The translations under genes and the position numbers were made by a program. The notes below the pieces were generated by a model. The model was not told where the DNA came from. It was given only the letters and a program-made list of their open reading frames with translations, and did not search any database. Below, in pieces: positions 15,088 through 23,538 of a DNA stretch of 40,286 bases. The stretch is taken from NCBI GenBank assembly GCA_022511295.1, contig JAFLRT010000009.1, forward strand, positions 1-40,286. Reading direction: 5' to 3'. The DNA comes from Alistipes sp. Its GTDB lineage: Bacteria; Bacteroidota; Bacteroidia; Bacteroidales; Rikenellaceae. The first letter of the stretch is position 1, and each line of letters opens with the position of its first letter.

Positions 15088-16326
15088 TTATTCGTATCTG
15101 ACAGCATCCGCAGGTTTTACCGAGGAGACTATGCGCGAGGGGAGCAGCAGACCGAGCAGGATAACCGCAGCCGCACCCGCGTCGATAAGCACTACGTGCC
15201 ACCACTCCAAATGTACGGGCATATAGGAGAGCATATAGCCCTCGGGGTCGAGTTTTATTACGTGCCACCACTTCTGCGCCATACATAGCGCGACGCCTGC
15301 GGCATCGCCCCACAAAACACCCTCGAGAGTGATAAACAACGCCCTTAACAAAAAGACCTTTCGCAGCGAGCCGTTGCTCATTCCCAACGCTTTGAGTACG
15401 CCGATGCTGCGCGTGCGCTCCAGCACCATAACAAAACGCGCCGCCGCCATATTGAAGAGCGAGACAAGCAGCATAAGCGTTATGACGACACTTCCGTTGA
15501 CATCGTTGGTCTTCATCCAGTCGAAAATCGCGGGGTATATATCGTGCAGGCTCTCGGCACGAAGCCCGACACTCACACCCTCGTCCAGAAACAGCATACT
15601 GTCGGCCCGTGCGGCATAACTGTCGGCTGCCGAGCCGTCGGCAAGGCGTATCTCATAGCCCGAGACATCGTTGTCGCCGCCCGAGGCAAGGCGCCGCACA
15701 TTGCGTATATCGGTTATGGCAATCATACGCTCCGCCTCATCCATACCGGTAGAGTATATGCCCGAGACCGTGAAGAGGTCGCGGCGCGGCGAGCGTCCCC
15801 CGTCGAAAAAGAGCATCTCTATACGGTCGCCCGTATGCACATCGAGACGTGCGGCGGCGGTTTTCGAGAGCAGTATATCCTTATAGCGCACCGAGTCCCC
15901 CTGTCGCGGCATGGCACCCTCGACGAGCGACGAGGCGTATATCGCTGCGCCGTCGCCGTCATATCCTTTGAGCAGCAGACCCTCGACACTCTCGTCGGTC
16001 TTGACGACGCCGCTGCGCACGGCATAGGGGTCTATCGACACCACATCGCCTGCCGCCCGCAGACGCTCCTCGGCATAGGCGTCGCGTGCAAACATCGCCG
16101 GCTCCTCGCTGCCCGACGCCGACATCGAACTCGTAACGCGTACATGACCCATAAAACCTGTCATACGCCGCTCAATCTCGCGGCTGAAACCTGCTATAAC
16201 GGCGACGGCAACAATCATCACCGCCACGCCGAGCGCGGCAGAACCTATGGCGATTCGCACCATAATGCTGCGCCGTCCCGATGCGGAGCGCGACATACCG
16301 CGTGCTATGAAGTATTCTAAATTCAC
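15088..16326 (-). CDS. LolC/E-type ABC transporter permease (FtsX superfamily)
   Basis: Inner-membrane protein of 412 residues. One helix lies at about 25-45 (IAIGSAALGVAVMIVAVAVIAGFS). A large periplasmic MacB-like domain spans about 50-270. Three C-terminal helices follow, with the FtsX-family motif RTRSIGVLKALGMSNGSLRKVF before the last two. The N-terminal FIARGMSRSASGRRS is typical of LolC/E-like proteins in Bacteroidota. The family moves lipoproteins out of the inner membrane or transmits force to envelope partners. No ATPase gene is adjacent, so its partner must be encoded elsewhere. It starts the menG-containing cluster and is divergent from the YugP-type peptidase gene. Confidence 0.88.
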   Translation of the reverse strand: MNLEYFIARGMSRSASGRRSIMVRIAIGSAALGVAVMIVAVAVIAGFSREIERRMTGFMGHVRVTSSMSASGSEEPAMFARDAYAEERLRAAGDVVSIDPYAVRSGVVKTDESVEGLLLKGYDGDGAAIYASSLVEGAMPRQGDSVRYKDILLSKTAAARLDVHTGDRIEMLFFDGGRSPRRDLFTVSGIYSTGMDEAERMIAITDIRNVRRLASGGDNDVSGYEIRLADGSAADSYAARADSMLFLDEGVSVGLRAESLHDIYPAIFDWMKTNDVNGSVVITLMLLVSLFNMAAARFVMVLERTRSIGVLKALGMSNGSLRKVFLLRALFITLEGVLWGDAAGVALCMAQKWWHVIKLDPEGYMLSYMPVHLEWWHVVLIDAGAAAVILLGLLLPSRIVSSVKPADAVRYE

Positions 16327-16386
16327 TTTCGGTGGCGTTTTTGCCTGTTATGGGTCAATTTTATGCAAAGTAACGCATTTTTTTTG

Positions 16387-16394
16387 TATTTTTG
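16387..16394 (+). promoter_or_regulatory. Possible -7 box for the YugP-type gene
   Basis: TATTTTTG fits TAnnTTTG and lies about 90 bases before the ATG at 16486. No good TTTG is found at -33, so it is tentative. Confidence 0.35.
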
Positions 16395-16485
16395 TCTGTT
16401 GCAAAGTGTTTTTACACGGCAAGACATTTTTAATAAGACCTCTTTATAAGTCCGTTTTGACAAAAAAATTAACGATAAGAAAGTT

Positions 16486-17238
16486 ATGTTAGAACTGCTT
16501 CAAACGACAATCAACAGCCATGATTCGGCCTTTGCACATCTTACGACATCGGATGCGTTTATCCTTACACTCATAATAGCAGCCGCAGGCTTTTTGGTGC
16601 AGCTGCGTCTGCAATCGGTATTCAGCAAGTATTCCAAGATGCCGTCGCCCGACGGTATGACAGGTGCCGAGGCCGCCGAACGCATGCTGCGCGACAACAA
16701 TATACACAACGTGAAGATAACGCACGTCGGCGGACACCTCACAGACCACTTCAACCCCGCCACGATGACGGTCAATCTGAGCGATGCGGTATACTCGAGC
16801 CGCAGCGTGGCCGCCATAGCCGTCGCCTGCCACGAGTGCGGACACGCCGTACAGCACGCACGGGGATATGCACCACTGCAACTGCGTTCGCAACTGGTAC
16901 CCATAGTATCCTTCTCGTCGCGCTTCGCCTCGTGGGTTGTCATAGCGGGTCTGCTGCTTATGGCTACCACGCAGAACGAGATTCTATGCTGGATAGGAAT
17001 AGGTATGGTGGCGATGACGGCGCTCTTCTCGCTTGTAACGCTCCCCGTAGAGTACAACGCCTCGGCCCGCGCCCTCGAATGGCTCAAGTCGAGCCGCACG
17101 ATGAGCAGCAACGAACTCGACGCTGCACGCATATCGCTCCGCTGGGCCGCAAGAACTTATCTCGTAGCGGCATTGGCTGCCATAACGACCGTAATCTACT
17201 ATATAACGCTTATCTCGGGCAACCGACGCAGTAACTAA
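16486..17238 (+). CDS. YugP-type membrane zinc metallopeptidase
   Basis: Membrane protein of 250 residues with the zinc motif HECGH at 116-120 inside a hydrophobic surrounding, plus QHARGYAPLQLRSQLVP after it, which is characteristic of the YugP (DUF2227-like) family. Helices are visible at about 22-41, 140-160 and 165-185, and one near the C-terminus. The N-terminal region contains the family's GMTGAEAAERMLRDN segment and VGGHLTDHFNP. YugP members are widespread putative proteases of unknown substrate. It leads a same-strand run with the PAP2 gene (27-base gap). Confidence 0.9.
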   Translation: MLELLQTTINSHDSAFAHLTTSDAFILTLIIAAAGFLVQLRLQSVFSKYSKMPSPDGMTGAEAAERMLRDNNIHNVKITHVGGHLTDHFNPATMTVNLSDAVYSSRSVAAIAVACHECGHAVQHARGYAPLQLRSQLVPIVSFSSRFASWVVIAGLLLMATTQNEILCWIGIGMVAMTALFSLVTLPVEYNASARALEWLKSSRTMSSNELDAARISLRWAARTYLVAALAAITTVIYYITLISGNRRSN

Positions 17239-17265
17239 GCAACCAACAACCACGCAATTAAGACA

Positions 17266-17859
17266 ATGGATTACACCTGCGACCACAATCTCTTTCTGGC
17301 CCTCAACTTCGACGGCGGACCCGTGATGGACACCTTGATGACAGCCGTGTCGGGTACACTGATATGGATTCCGCTATATATATTTATTGTATTTTGGGTT
17401 TGGCGCTCAAAGGGTTGGAAAACGGCGCTCGCATTCGTCATCTGTCTGGCAGTGGCATTGGGTCTTGCCGATATGCTCTGCGGCATATTCAAACACTCGG
17501 GACTGCTAAAACACGTCTGGGAGTCATTCCCCGCACGCCACAGACCCATGTTCACCGAGGAGTTGCGCGGTGCCGTGCATGTGGTTTCATACAGGCACGG
17601 ACCTTACGGTACGGTATCGGCACACGCCGCCACCGTCGCAGCGCTCGCCGTGATGTCGTGTCTCGAGATTCGCCGCACGTGGTTCACGGCTCTTATGCTC
17701 TTTATCACCCTGCTTATCTGCTACTCGCGCATATACCTCGCCTGCCACTTCCCGTTAGACCTCGCACTCGGAACAGGTGTCGGCATCGTCGCAGGCGGTG
17801 TAATGTTCCTGCTATACAAAAAATTGCGCGCAACGGTTGAAAAATACGCTGAAAAATAA
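17266..17859 (+). CDS. PAP2-family membrane phosphatase
   Basis: Integral membrane protein of 197 residues with about five helices. Two of the three PAP2 motifs are clear: SAHAA (118-122, the SGH motif with Ala for Gly) and [12 protein letters not shown], matching SRx5Hx3D with the catalytic His. The first motif (Kx6RP) is degenerate: RP is at 93-94 but E replaces K. Such proteins dephosphorylate undecaprenyl pyrophosphate or phospholipids such as PGP at the inner membrane. Context (a YugP-type peptidase before, lysS after) does not identify the substrate. The lysS promoter begins inside its 3' end. Confidence 0.87.
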   Translation: MDYTCDHNLFLALNFDGGPVMDTLMTAVSGTLIWIPLYIFIVFWVWRSKGWKTALAFVICLAVALGLADMLCGIFKHSGLLKHVWESFPARHRPMFTEELRGAVHVVSYRHGPYGTVSAHAATVAALAVMSCLEIRRTWFTALMLFITLLICYSRIYLACHFPLDLALGTGVGIVAGGVMFLLYKKLRATVEKYAEK

Positions 17860-17868
17860 CTATCTTTG
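17836..17868 (+). promoter_or_regulatory. Promoter of lysS
   Basis: GTTG (17836-17839), a 21-base gap and TATCTTTG (17861-17868) fit the Bacteroidota pattern. The -33 part lies within the coding end of the PAP2 gene. The ATG is 39 bases after the -7 box. Confidence 0.65.
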
Positions 17869-17906
17869 CGCACTTAAACAGAGAAAAAATACTATTATAC
17901 AATATT

Positions 17907-19628
17907 ATGGAACAACTCAGCGAACAGGAACAACTGCGCCGGCAATCACTTGCCCAACTGCGCAGCATGGGCATCGACCCCTATCCCGCCGCACGCTTCG
18001 AAATAACGGCAACGGCTCGTGAAATAGCCGACAACTACGACCCCGAAAAGGGCAACTACTCCCACGTAAGCATCGCCGGACGTATGATGAGCCGCCGTAT
18101 CATGGGCAGCGCATCTTTCTTCGAACTGCAAGACCATACAGGACGAATACAGGTATATATACGCCGCGACGACATCTGCCCCGAGGGCGACCCGACGCTC
18201 TACAACACCGTATTCAAAAAACTGCTCGATATAGGCGACTTCCTCGGCATCGAGGGATTCGCATTCCGTACCAATACGGGTGAGTTGTCAGTTCACTGTC
18301 AGAAGTTTACGCTTCTCTCCAAGTCGCTGCGCCCGCTCCCCGTCGTAAAGGAGAAGGAGGGTCAGACCTTCGATGCCTTCACCGACCCCGAGGTGCGCTA
18401 TCGTCAGCGATATGTAGACCTCACGGTCAATCCGTCGGTAAGAGAGGTCTTCGTCAAGCGCGCAAAGATAATATCGACCATGCGCGAATACTTCAACGAG
18501 AGGGGTTATCTCGAGGTCGAGACGCCTATACTCCAGCCTATCCCGGGCGGAGCCTCGGCGCGTCCCTTTATCACGCACCACAACGCACTCGATATAGATT
18601 TCTATATGCGCATAGCGACAGAACTCTATCTTAAGCGTCTGATTGTTGGCGGTTTCGACGGCGTGTACGAGTTCGGCAAGAACTTCCGAAACGAGGGTAT
18701 GGACCGCACGCACAACCCCGAATTTACCTGCATGGAACTATATGTAGCCTACAAGGACTATATATGGATGATGGAGTTCGTCGAGCAGATGCTCGAGCGC
18801 GTGGCGGTAGCCGTGAACGGTACCACAGAACTTACAATCGACGGCAAGACCGTATCGTTCAAAGCCCCATTCCGCCGCCTGACGATGACCGACGCCATAC
18901 GCGAAAAGACAGGTTACGATATCACGGGCCGCAGCGAGGAGGAGTTGCGCGAGGCGTGCCGCAACCTCAATGTCGAGACAGACGAGACTATGGGCAAGGG
19001 CAAACTTATAGATGCCATCTTCGGACAGTACTGCGAGGGCGACCTCGTACAGCCGACCTTTATCACCGACTACCCGATAGAGATGTCGCCGCTGTGCAAG
19101 CGCCACAGAGGCAATCCCGACCTCACGGAACGTTTCGAGTTATTCGTAAACGGCAAGGAGTTGGCCAACGCCTACTCCGAACTTAACGACCCCATAGACC
19201 AGGCAGAGCGCTTCCAGGAGCAGCTGCGTCTGAGCGAGAAGGGCGACGACGAGGCGATGTTCATCGACCGCGACTTCGTGCGCGCACTCGAATACGGTAT
19301 GCCGACCTGTTCGGGACTCGGTATCGGCATAGACCGTCTGACCATGTTTATGACGAACCAGCCCTCGATTCAGGATGTGCTGTTCTTCCCCACCATGCGT
19401 CCGGAGAAGAGAGCCGTGAACGACCCCATAGAGAGATATGTCGAGATGGGTATACCGGCAGAGTGGGCCGAGGTGATGCAGAAGATGGGTTATGTAACCA
19501 CCGAATCGCTGAAGAAACTCGCACCCGGCAAATTCTTCAACGACCTGTGCGGCTTTAACAAGAAGAACAAATTGGGACTCAAGGCGCCCTCGCCCGATGA
19601 GGTGAAACGCTGGTGCGGAGAGGAGTAA
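17907..19628 (+). CDS. lysS: Lysyl-tRNA synthetase, class II
   Basis: Class II aminoacyl-tRNA synthetase of 573 residues charging tRNA-Lys. The N-terminal OB-fold anticodon-binding domain (about 55-160) contains [23 protein letters not shown]. Motif 1 ([19 protein letters not shown]), motif 2 ([18 protein letters not shown]) and motif 3 ([13 protein letters not shown]) are intact. The length, with a C-terminal extension of about 70 residues after motif 3, is typical of Bacteroidota LysS. It has its own promoter. The next open frame begins 7 bases after its stop, so tpiA may be translated from the same transcript. Confidence 0.97.
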   Translation: MEQLSEQEQLRRQSLAQLRSMGIDPYPAARFEITATAREIADNYDPEKGNYSHVSIAGRMMSRRIMGSASFFELQDHTGRIQVYIRRDDICPEGDPTLYNTVFKKLLDIGDFLGIEGFAFRTNTGELSVHCQKFTLLSKSLRPLPVVKEKEGQTFDAFTDPEVRYRQRYVDLTVNPSVREVFVKRAKIISTMREYFNERGYLEVETPILQPIPGGASARPFITHHNALDIDFYMRIATELYLKRLIVGGFDGVYEFGKNFRNEGMDRTHNPEFTCMELYVAYKDYIWMMEFVEQMLERVAVAVNGTTELTIDGKTVSFKAPFRRLTMTDAIREKTGYDITGRSEEELREACRNLNVETDETMGKGKLIDAIFGQYCEGDLVQPTFITDYPIEMSPLCKRHRGNPDLTERFELFVNGKELANAYSELNDPIDQAERFQEQLRLSEKGDDEAMFIDRDFVRALEYGMPTCSGLGIGIDRLTMFMTNQPSIQDVLFFPTMRPEKRAVNDPIERYVEMGIPAEWAEVMQKMGYVTTESLKKLAPGKFFNDLCGFNKKNKLGLKAPSPDEVKRWCGEE

Positions 19629-19635
19629 TGCCGTT

Positions 19636-20022
19636 ATGATGAAAGAGAAGCGCAAAATATACACTGTCCCGACGCTCGTGCTGGCCTTGATAGGTCTCGC
19701 GGCGCTGACACTTATGATTTTGAGCGTCTACCACGAGATTGGCGAGGCATTCTTCTTCGTGATATGCCCTCTGATACTCCTCGTGCTGATATATATCTTC
19801 GTACAGCAGTTGCACTCGAAGATGACTTCGCGTCAGTGGGCGTTGTTCTACATATCATCAATCATGATACCGCCCCCCGTCGTGGTGCCGCTCGTGAAGG
19901 GACTGCTCGAGGACGGCACATATACCGTCTGGCAGCAAGCCGGAATGATTGCCCTCGCGTGGCTCTGCACAATATCCATAATATCAGGAATATACAGTTT
20001 AATTTTTAATAAAAAACCGAAA
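19636..20022 (+). other. Four-helix membrane segment in frame with tpiA
   Basis: This is the part of the tpiA frame before the likely internal start at 20023. It begins with two ATGs at 19636 and 19639, 7 bases after lysS. It reads as a small integral membrane protein of 129 residues but has no stop of its own. Stop codons occur in both other frames just before 20023, so a single base change in length could end it there. I do not recognise the family. Confidence 0.6.
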
Positions 20023-20781
20023 ATGAGAAAAAAGATTGTTGCCGGAAACTGGAAGATGAACACTCTTCCCGCAGAAGGCGTTGAATTGGCAAAGGGCGTA
20101 GCGGCAGGCCGCTCCTCGGTTGCCTCATCAGTAAATCTTATCGTATGTCCGCCCTTCACGCATCTGTCGGAGGTTGCAGCGGCACTCAAGGGCAGCAACG
20201 TGGAACTCGGAGCGCAGAACTGCGCCGCCGAGGCCAAAGGAGCCTACACGGGTGAGGTCGCAGCGTCGATGATAGCCGCCTTAGGCTGCAAATATGTTAT
20301 CCTGGGACACTCCGAGCGCCGCCAGTATTACGGCGAGACGTCGCAGACGCTTAACGCCAAGATGGAACAGGCATACGCCAACAACCTCACACCTATCTAC
20401 TGCGTTGGTGAGAACCTCGACGAGAGAGAGGCAGGCAAGCACTTCGATGTTGTAAAGAGCCAGATAGAGGAGGTCGTGTTCAACCTTACGGAGGAGCAGT
20501 TCGCCAACCTCGTTATCGCCTACGAACCTGTATGGGCTATCGGAACGGGCAAGACCGCTACGGCTGAGCAGGCACAGGAGATACACGCTTACATACGCGA
20601 GGTACTGCGTTCGAAGTTCGGAGCGGCTGCCGAGTTATGCCCCATACTCTATGGCGGTTCGTGCAAGCCTTCGAATGCTGCCGAGATTTTCGCCAAGGCC
20701 GACGTGGACGGCGGTCTTATAGGCGGTGCGGCGCTCAAAGCCGACGACTTCCTTGCAATAGGCAAAGGATTCGAAGCGTAA
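19636..20781 (+). CDS. tpiA: Triosephosphate isomerase with an in-frame N-terminal membrane extension
   Basis: The open frame encodes 381 residues. Residues 130-381 are a complete 252-residue triosephosphate isomerase of glycolysis: AGNWKMN with catalytic Asn and Lys at the start, GHSERR with the electrophilic His, AYEPVWAIGTGK with the catalytic Glu, and a C-terminal YGGSCKP phosphate-binding loop. Residues 1-129 are four hydrophobic helices (about 12-31, 39-57, 68-89, 102-126) that no usual TPI has. No stop separates the two parts. The ATG at 20023 has an AT-rich leader typical of Bacteroidota starts, so TPI may be made separately from it. A true fusion, two overlapping products or a missed frameshift are all possible. 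The TPI assignment is certain; the extension's role is unknown. Confidence 0.9.
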   Translation: MMKEKRKIYTVPTLVLALIGLAALTLMILSVYHEIGEAFFFVICPLILLVLIYIFVQQLHSKMTSRQWALFYISSIMIPPPVVVPLVKGLLEDGTYTVWQQAGMIALAWLCTISIISGIYSLIFNKKPKMRKKIVAGNWKMNTLPAEGVELAKGVAAGRSSVASSVNLIVCPPFTHLSEVAAALKGSNVELGAQNCAAEAKGAYTGEVAASMIAALGCKYVILGHSERRQYYGETSQTLNAKMEQAYANNLTPIYCVGENLDEREAGKHFDVVKSQIEEVVFNLTEEQFANLVIAYEPVWAIGTGKTATAEQAQEIHAYIREVLRSKFGAAAELCPILYGGSCKPSNAAEIFAKADVDGGLIGGAALKADDFLAIGKGFEA

Positions 20782-20822
20782 TGTTTTTTGATTATACCTA
20801 TATTATATAGTGCAAATGCAGT

Positions 20823-20861
20823 AAAAGATATGCCTGACTTATGGTCAGGCATATCTTTTTT
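20823..20861 (+). terminator. Terminator of tpiA
   Basis: AAAAGATATGCCTGAC, loop ttatg, GTCAGGCATATCTTTT form a 16-bp stem followed by more T. It begins about 40 bases after the tpiA stop. The stem is nearly symmetric and could work on both strands. Confidence 0.9.
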
Positions 20862-20887
20862 GCCGTGTAAGGCATAGAAATAAAAAT

Positions 20888-20935
20888 GTACCTCTTTGAG
20901 GTGCTGCGCCGCCCTAAAGGGGCGGAGGGCGGCGC
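20888..20935. repeat. Dispersed two-hairpin palindromic repeat, copy C (short form)
   Basis: Stem 1 is GTACCTC (20888-20894), ttt, GAGGTGC (20898-20904), with one G-U wobble. Stem 2 is GCGCCGCC (20906-20913) with GGCGGCGC (20928-20935). The interior is 14 bases. On the minus strand stem 1 is followed by a T-rich stretch, so the element may terminate yebC, whose stop is 59 bases away. It lies between convergent tpiA and yebC. Confidence 0.75.
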
Positions 20936-20993
20936 AAAAGATTTTTAGTATAAAAACCCGAATATTGAAGGGCCTGCGAAAAATTGTAAAAAA

Positions 20994-21716
20994 TTACTCT
21001 TCGTCCTCCTCTTTCATATTGTGGTAGACGTTCACTACGTCGTCGTCCTCCTCGAGTTTCTCGACAAGTTTCTCCACTGCCTCGCGCGCCTCGCCCTCGA
21101 GTTCCTTACTGTCAGCAGGTATGCGTACCGACTCTCCCGACACAATTTCAAAACCCTTGTCCTCGAGCCACTTCTGTATAGCGCCGAACGACTCGTATGG
21201 TGCATAGACCGTGATTCCGTCCTCCTCGGCATAAAACTCGTCCACGCCCAAATCAATCATCTCAAGTTCCAGTTCCTCGGCATCGGCACCCTCGGCCTTG
21301 AACTTGAATGTACACTTGTGTTCAAACATAAATGCCACGCTGCCCGAGTTGCCCAGCGTACCGCCGCAACGGCTGAAGTACATACGCACATTGGCTACTG
21401 TGCGGTTGGTGTTGTCGGTCGCCGTCTCAACCAGAAAAGCCACTCCGTGAGGTCCGTATCCCTCGTAAATCATCTCTTTGTAATCCGAGGAGTCCTTTTC
21501 GGTCGCACGTTTGATTGCACGCTCGACATTCTCCTTGGGCATATTCTCCGCCTTGGCGTTCTGCATAAGTATTCGCAGGCGCGTGTTACCCGAAGGGTCG
21601 GGGCCGCCGGCCTTGACTGCTATCTCAATCTCCTTTCCGATTTTGGTAAAGGTGCGCGCCATGTGTCCCCAGCGCTTCATCTTGCGCGCCTTGCGGTATT
21701 CGAATGCTCTTCCCAT
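20994..21716 (-). CDS. yebC: YebC/PmpR family protein (translation-associated or regulatory)
   Basis: Protein of 240 residues with the family start MGRAFEYRKARKMKRWGHMA, the AVKAGGPDPSGNTRLR segment, NMPKENVERAIKRA, and YEGYGPHGVAFLVE. YebC proteins were first described as transcriptional regulators; recent work on the family ties them to relief of ribosome stalling (human TACO1 is a homologue). The length and domain order are normal. The C-terminus is strongly acidic (KLEEDDDVVNVYHNMKEEDEE). It stands alone, convergent with tpiA; a CAAAAATA on the plus strand at 21753-21760 (TATTTTTG on its own strand) may be its -7 box. Confidence 0.95.
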   Translation of the reverse strand: MGRAFEYRKARKMKRWGHMARTFTKIGKEIEIAVKAGGPDPSGNTRLRILMQNAKAENMPKENVERAIKRATEKDSSDYKEMIYEGYGPHGVAFLVETATDNTNRTVANVRMYFSRCGGTLGNSGSVAFMFEHKCTFKFKAEGADAEELELEMIDLGVDEFYAEEDGITVYAPYESFGAIQKWLEDKGFEIVSGESVRIPADSKELEGEAREAVEKLVEKLEEDDDVVNVYHNMKEEDEE

Positions 21717-21991
21717 AATATATTGTTTGTTATCTTGTTATCTTTCGGATTACAAAAATAGTCAAAATTCGGACAATCTCAACCACGCACGGCGATTATT
21801 TTTTCCATCTCAACCATCGACGGCTGTCAATCGACCGCCCCGACGACCGCCTACCGACCGACGAAAAACACTTAAAAACATCGAAAAAATGTCTTTTTGG
21901 GGTATAATTAGGTCTTTTATGACTATTTTTGTATAAATGGGTAGGTGAAACGCAAAAATATGCACCAACTCTGAATCCGTTTTTTACCATT

Positions 21992-23476
21992 ATGAACTAC
22001 AGCAACATATCCACTACAATGAGACGGTTGCCGATGATTGTTCCATTAATGGTGCTGATTACCGGAAATATAATCTCGGATATTGTCATGACGGAGTTTA
22101 CATATCCGTTCTGGTTTTGGGTCTGTTTTGTCGTTACATCCGTTACCGCCATCCTCCTGCGGGGTGTTGCACGCATCGCAGCGGCACTCGCCGCTCTGTT
22201 TCTCCTGCCTTTTGTGGTGCGCTCGCTGCTGTACTCCGAACCGCTGCCCACAGACAAGGCGCTCTTTATGCGTATCGAGGTCGAGGAGCCTCCCGTCATA
22301 CGCGACGGCACTCTTCGGGCAAGGGTGCGCATATTCGACTGCTCGGACACGCAGAGAGTGTACAAACATATACGCCACCGCGCTGTGATGCGTACAGATA
22401 CGCTGTGCCGCCTCTCCTGCGGCGACAGGATAACCTGCACCGGCTATCTGCACGGGATGCCCGACAACGGTTACGGCAATCTTATGCGGCGGCGGGGCTG
22501 CGGCTACAGCCTCACGCTTGACAGCAGCGATATTGTGCATATAACCGGCGGCAGAACGACGCTTCATGCGGCAGCCGAGAGTATTCTCTCGCGGTTACCC
22601 CTCTCGCCGGACGCCGCAGCGACAACGGCCGCGATGAGTACGGGCAGCCGTAGCAGACTCTCTGCCGAATTGACGCAGGCATATATAAACAGCGGAACAT
22701 CCCATATACTCGCCGTATCGGGTATGCACGTCGGGATAGTATTCCTGCTGGTCAATACGCTTTTGAGGTGGATGGCTCTCCTACGTCACGGCCGGATAAT
22801 CAAGAACATAGCCGTTACCGTTGTTATATGGCTCTACGCTCTCGTGTGCGGTCTGACGCCGAGCGTACAGCGCGCGGCGGTGATGTTCACCATACTTCAG
22901 ACCGCCGGCAGCCTCTCGAGAGAGATAAATATGACCAATATCCTTGCCGGCACAGCCTTCATAATCATCGCCACAGACCCCGATGCGATGTTCGATACGG
23001 GATTTCTCCTCTCGTTTGCCGCCGTTGCAGGCATAATATCCGCCGTCGGTCTGGCAGCCCCGCACCTGCCGAAAGAGCGTAACTCAATGGTAACAAGAGA
23101 TATAATCATACTTCTGATAACCGGCATCGCAGCCTTCGCCGCCACAATGCCGCTCATATCGCACATCTACGGCAGGGTGGCCGTCGCCGGCGTAGTGTTG
23201 TCGCCTTTGATAATACTCTGTGCCGCGATAATCGTAATCGTGTCGGTGCTGTGGATTATCTTTCCTATATCGTGGTTCGCACCGCTGTTCGCGGCGTTGT
23301 TGGAGCGCGTCGCATCATTCCAGAATGAGATTGTCGGGGCTGCCGCGACGTGGAGATGGTCATATATCGACTTCAGACTATCCTCTACATCAGTAATCCT
23401 TATCTACGCTGCGGCGGCACTTTTAATCATCGCGGCCGAGGTGCGCCGCACAAAGAGTGTGTATGCAACAGAGTAA
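21992..23476 (+). CDS. comEC: ComEC/Rec2-family DNA-uptake channel protein without metallo-beta-lactamase domain
   Basis: Integral membrane protein of about 494 residues. The N-terminal part has three helices and a soluble DUF4131-like OB segment (about 75-180). The Competence domain then begins with the hallmark SGTSHILAVSGMHVGIVF and continues through about seven helices, with CGLTPSVQRAAVM and DTGFLLSFAAVAGI. ComEC forms the inner-membrane channel for single-stranded DNA in transformation. The C-terminal metallo-beta-lactamase-like nuclease domain of Bacillus ComEC is absent; the protein ends after the last helix. I chose ATG 21992; ATG 22019 is also possible and the frame opens at 21929. 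A TATTTTTG box lies at 21924-21931. Confidence 0.9.
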   Translation: MNYSNISTTMRRLPMIVPLMVLITGNIISDIVMTEFTYPFWFWVCFVVTSVTAILLRGVARIAAALAALFLLPFVVRSLLYSEPLPTDKALFMRIEVEEPPVIRDGTLRARVRIFDCSDTQRVYKHIRHRAVMRTDTLCRLSCGDRITCTGYLHGMPDNGYGNLMRRRGCGYSLTLDSSDIVHITGGRTTLHAAAESILSRLPLSPDAAATTAAMSTGSRSRLSAELTQAYINSGTSHILAVSGMHVGIVFLLVNTLLRWMALLRHGRIIKNIAVTVVIWLYALVCGLTPSVQRAAVMFTILQTAGSLSREINMTNILAGTAFIIIATDPDAMFDTGFLLSFAAVAGIISAVGLAAPHLPKERNSMVTRDIIILLITGIAAFAATMPLISHIYGRVAVAGVVLSPLIILCAAIIVIVSVLWIIFPISWFAPLFAALLERVASFQNEIVGAAATWRWSYIDFRLSSTSVILIYAAAALLIIAAEVRRTKSVYATE

Positions 23477-23482
23477 CAAGAT

Positions 23483-23520
23483 GGCGGCGGATGCAATCTC
23501 CGCCGCCACGTTCAACTTTT
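23483..23520 (+). terminator. Terminator of comEC
   Basis: GGCGGCGGA (23483-23491), loop tgcaatc, TCCGCCGCC (23499-23507) is a perfect 9-bp stem. A T-run follows at 23516-23520, slightly far for an ideal terminator. It begins 7 bases after the comEC stop. Confidence 0.6.
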
Positions 23521-23538
23521 TGCACCGCTCATGCAGTC

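Noticed and set aside
23483..23507. Fourth copy of the dispersed two-hairpin repeat, because of the GGCGGCGG stem
   Set aside because: It lacks the GCACCTC/GAGGTGC hairpin, and the stem is shorter-looped and continuous. It is better explained as the comEC terminator.
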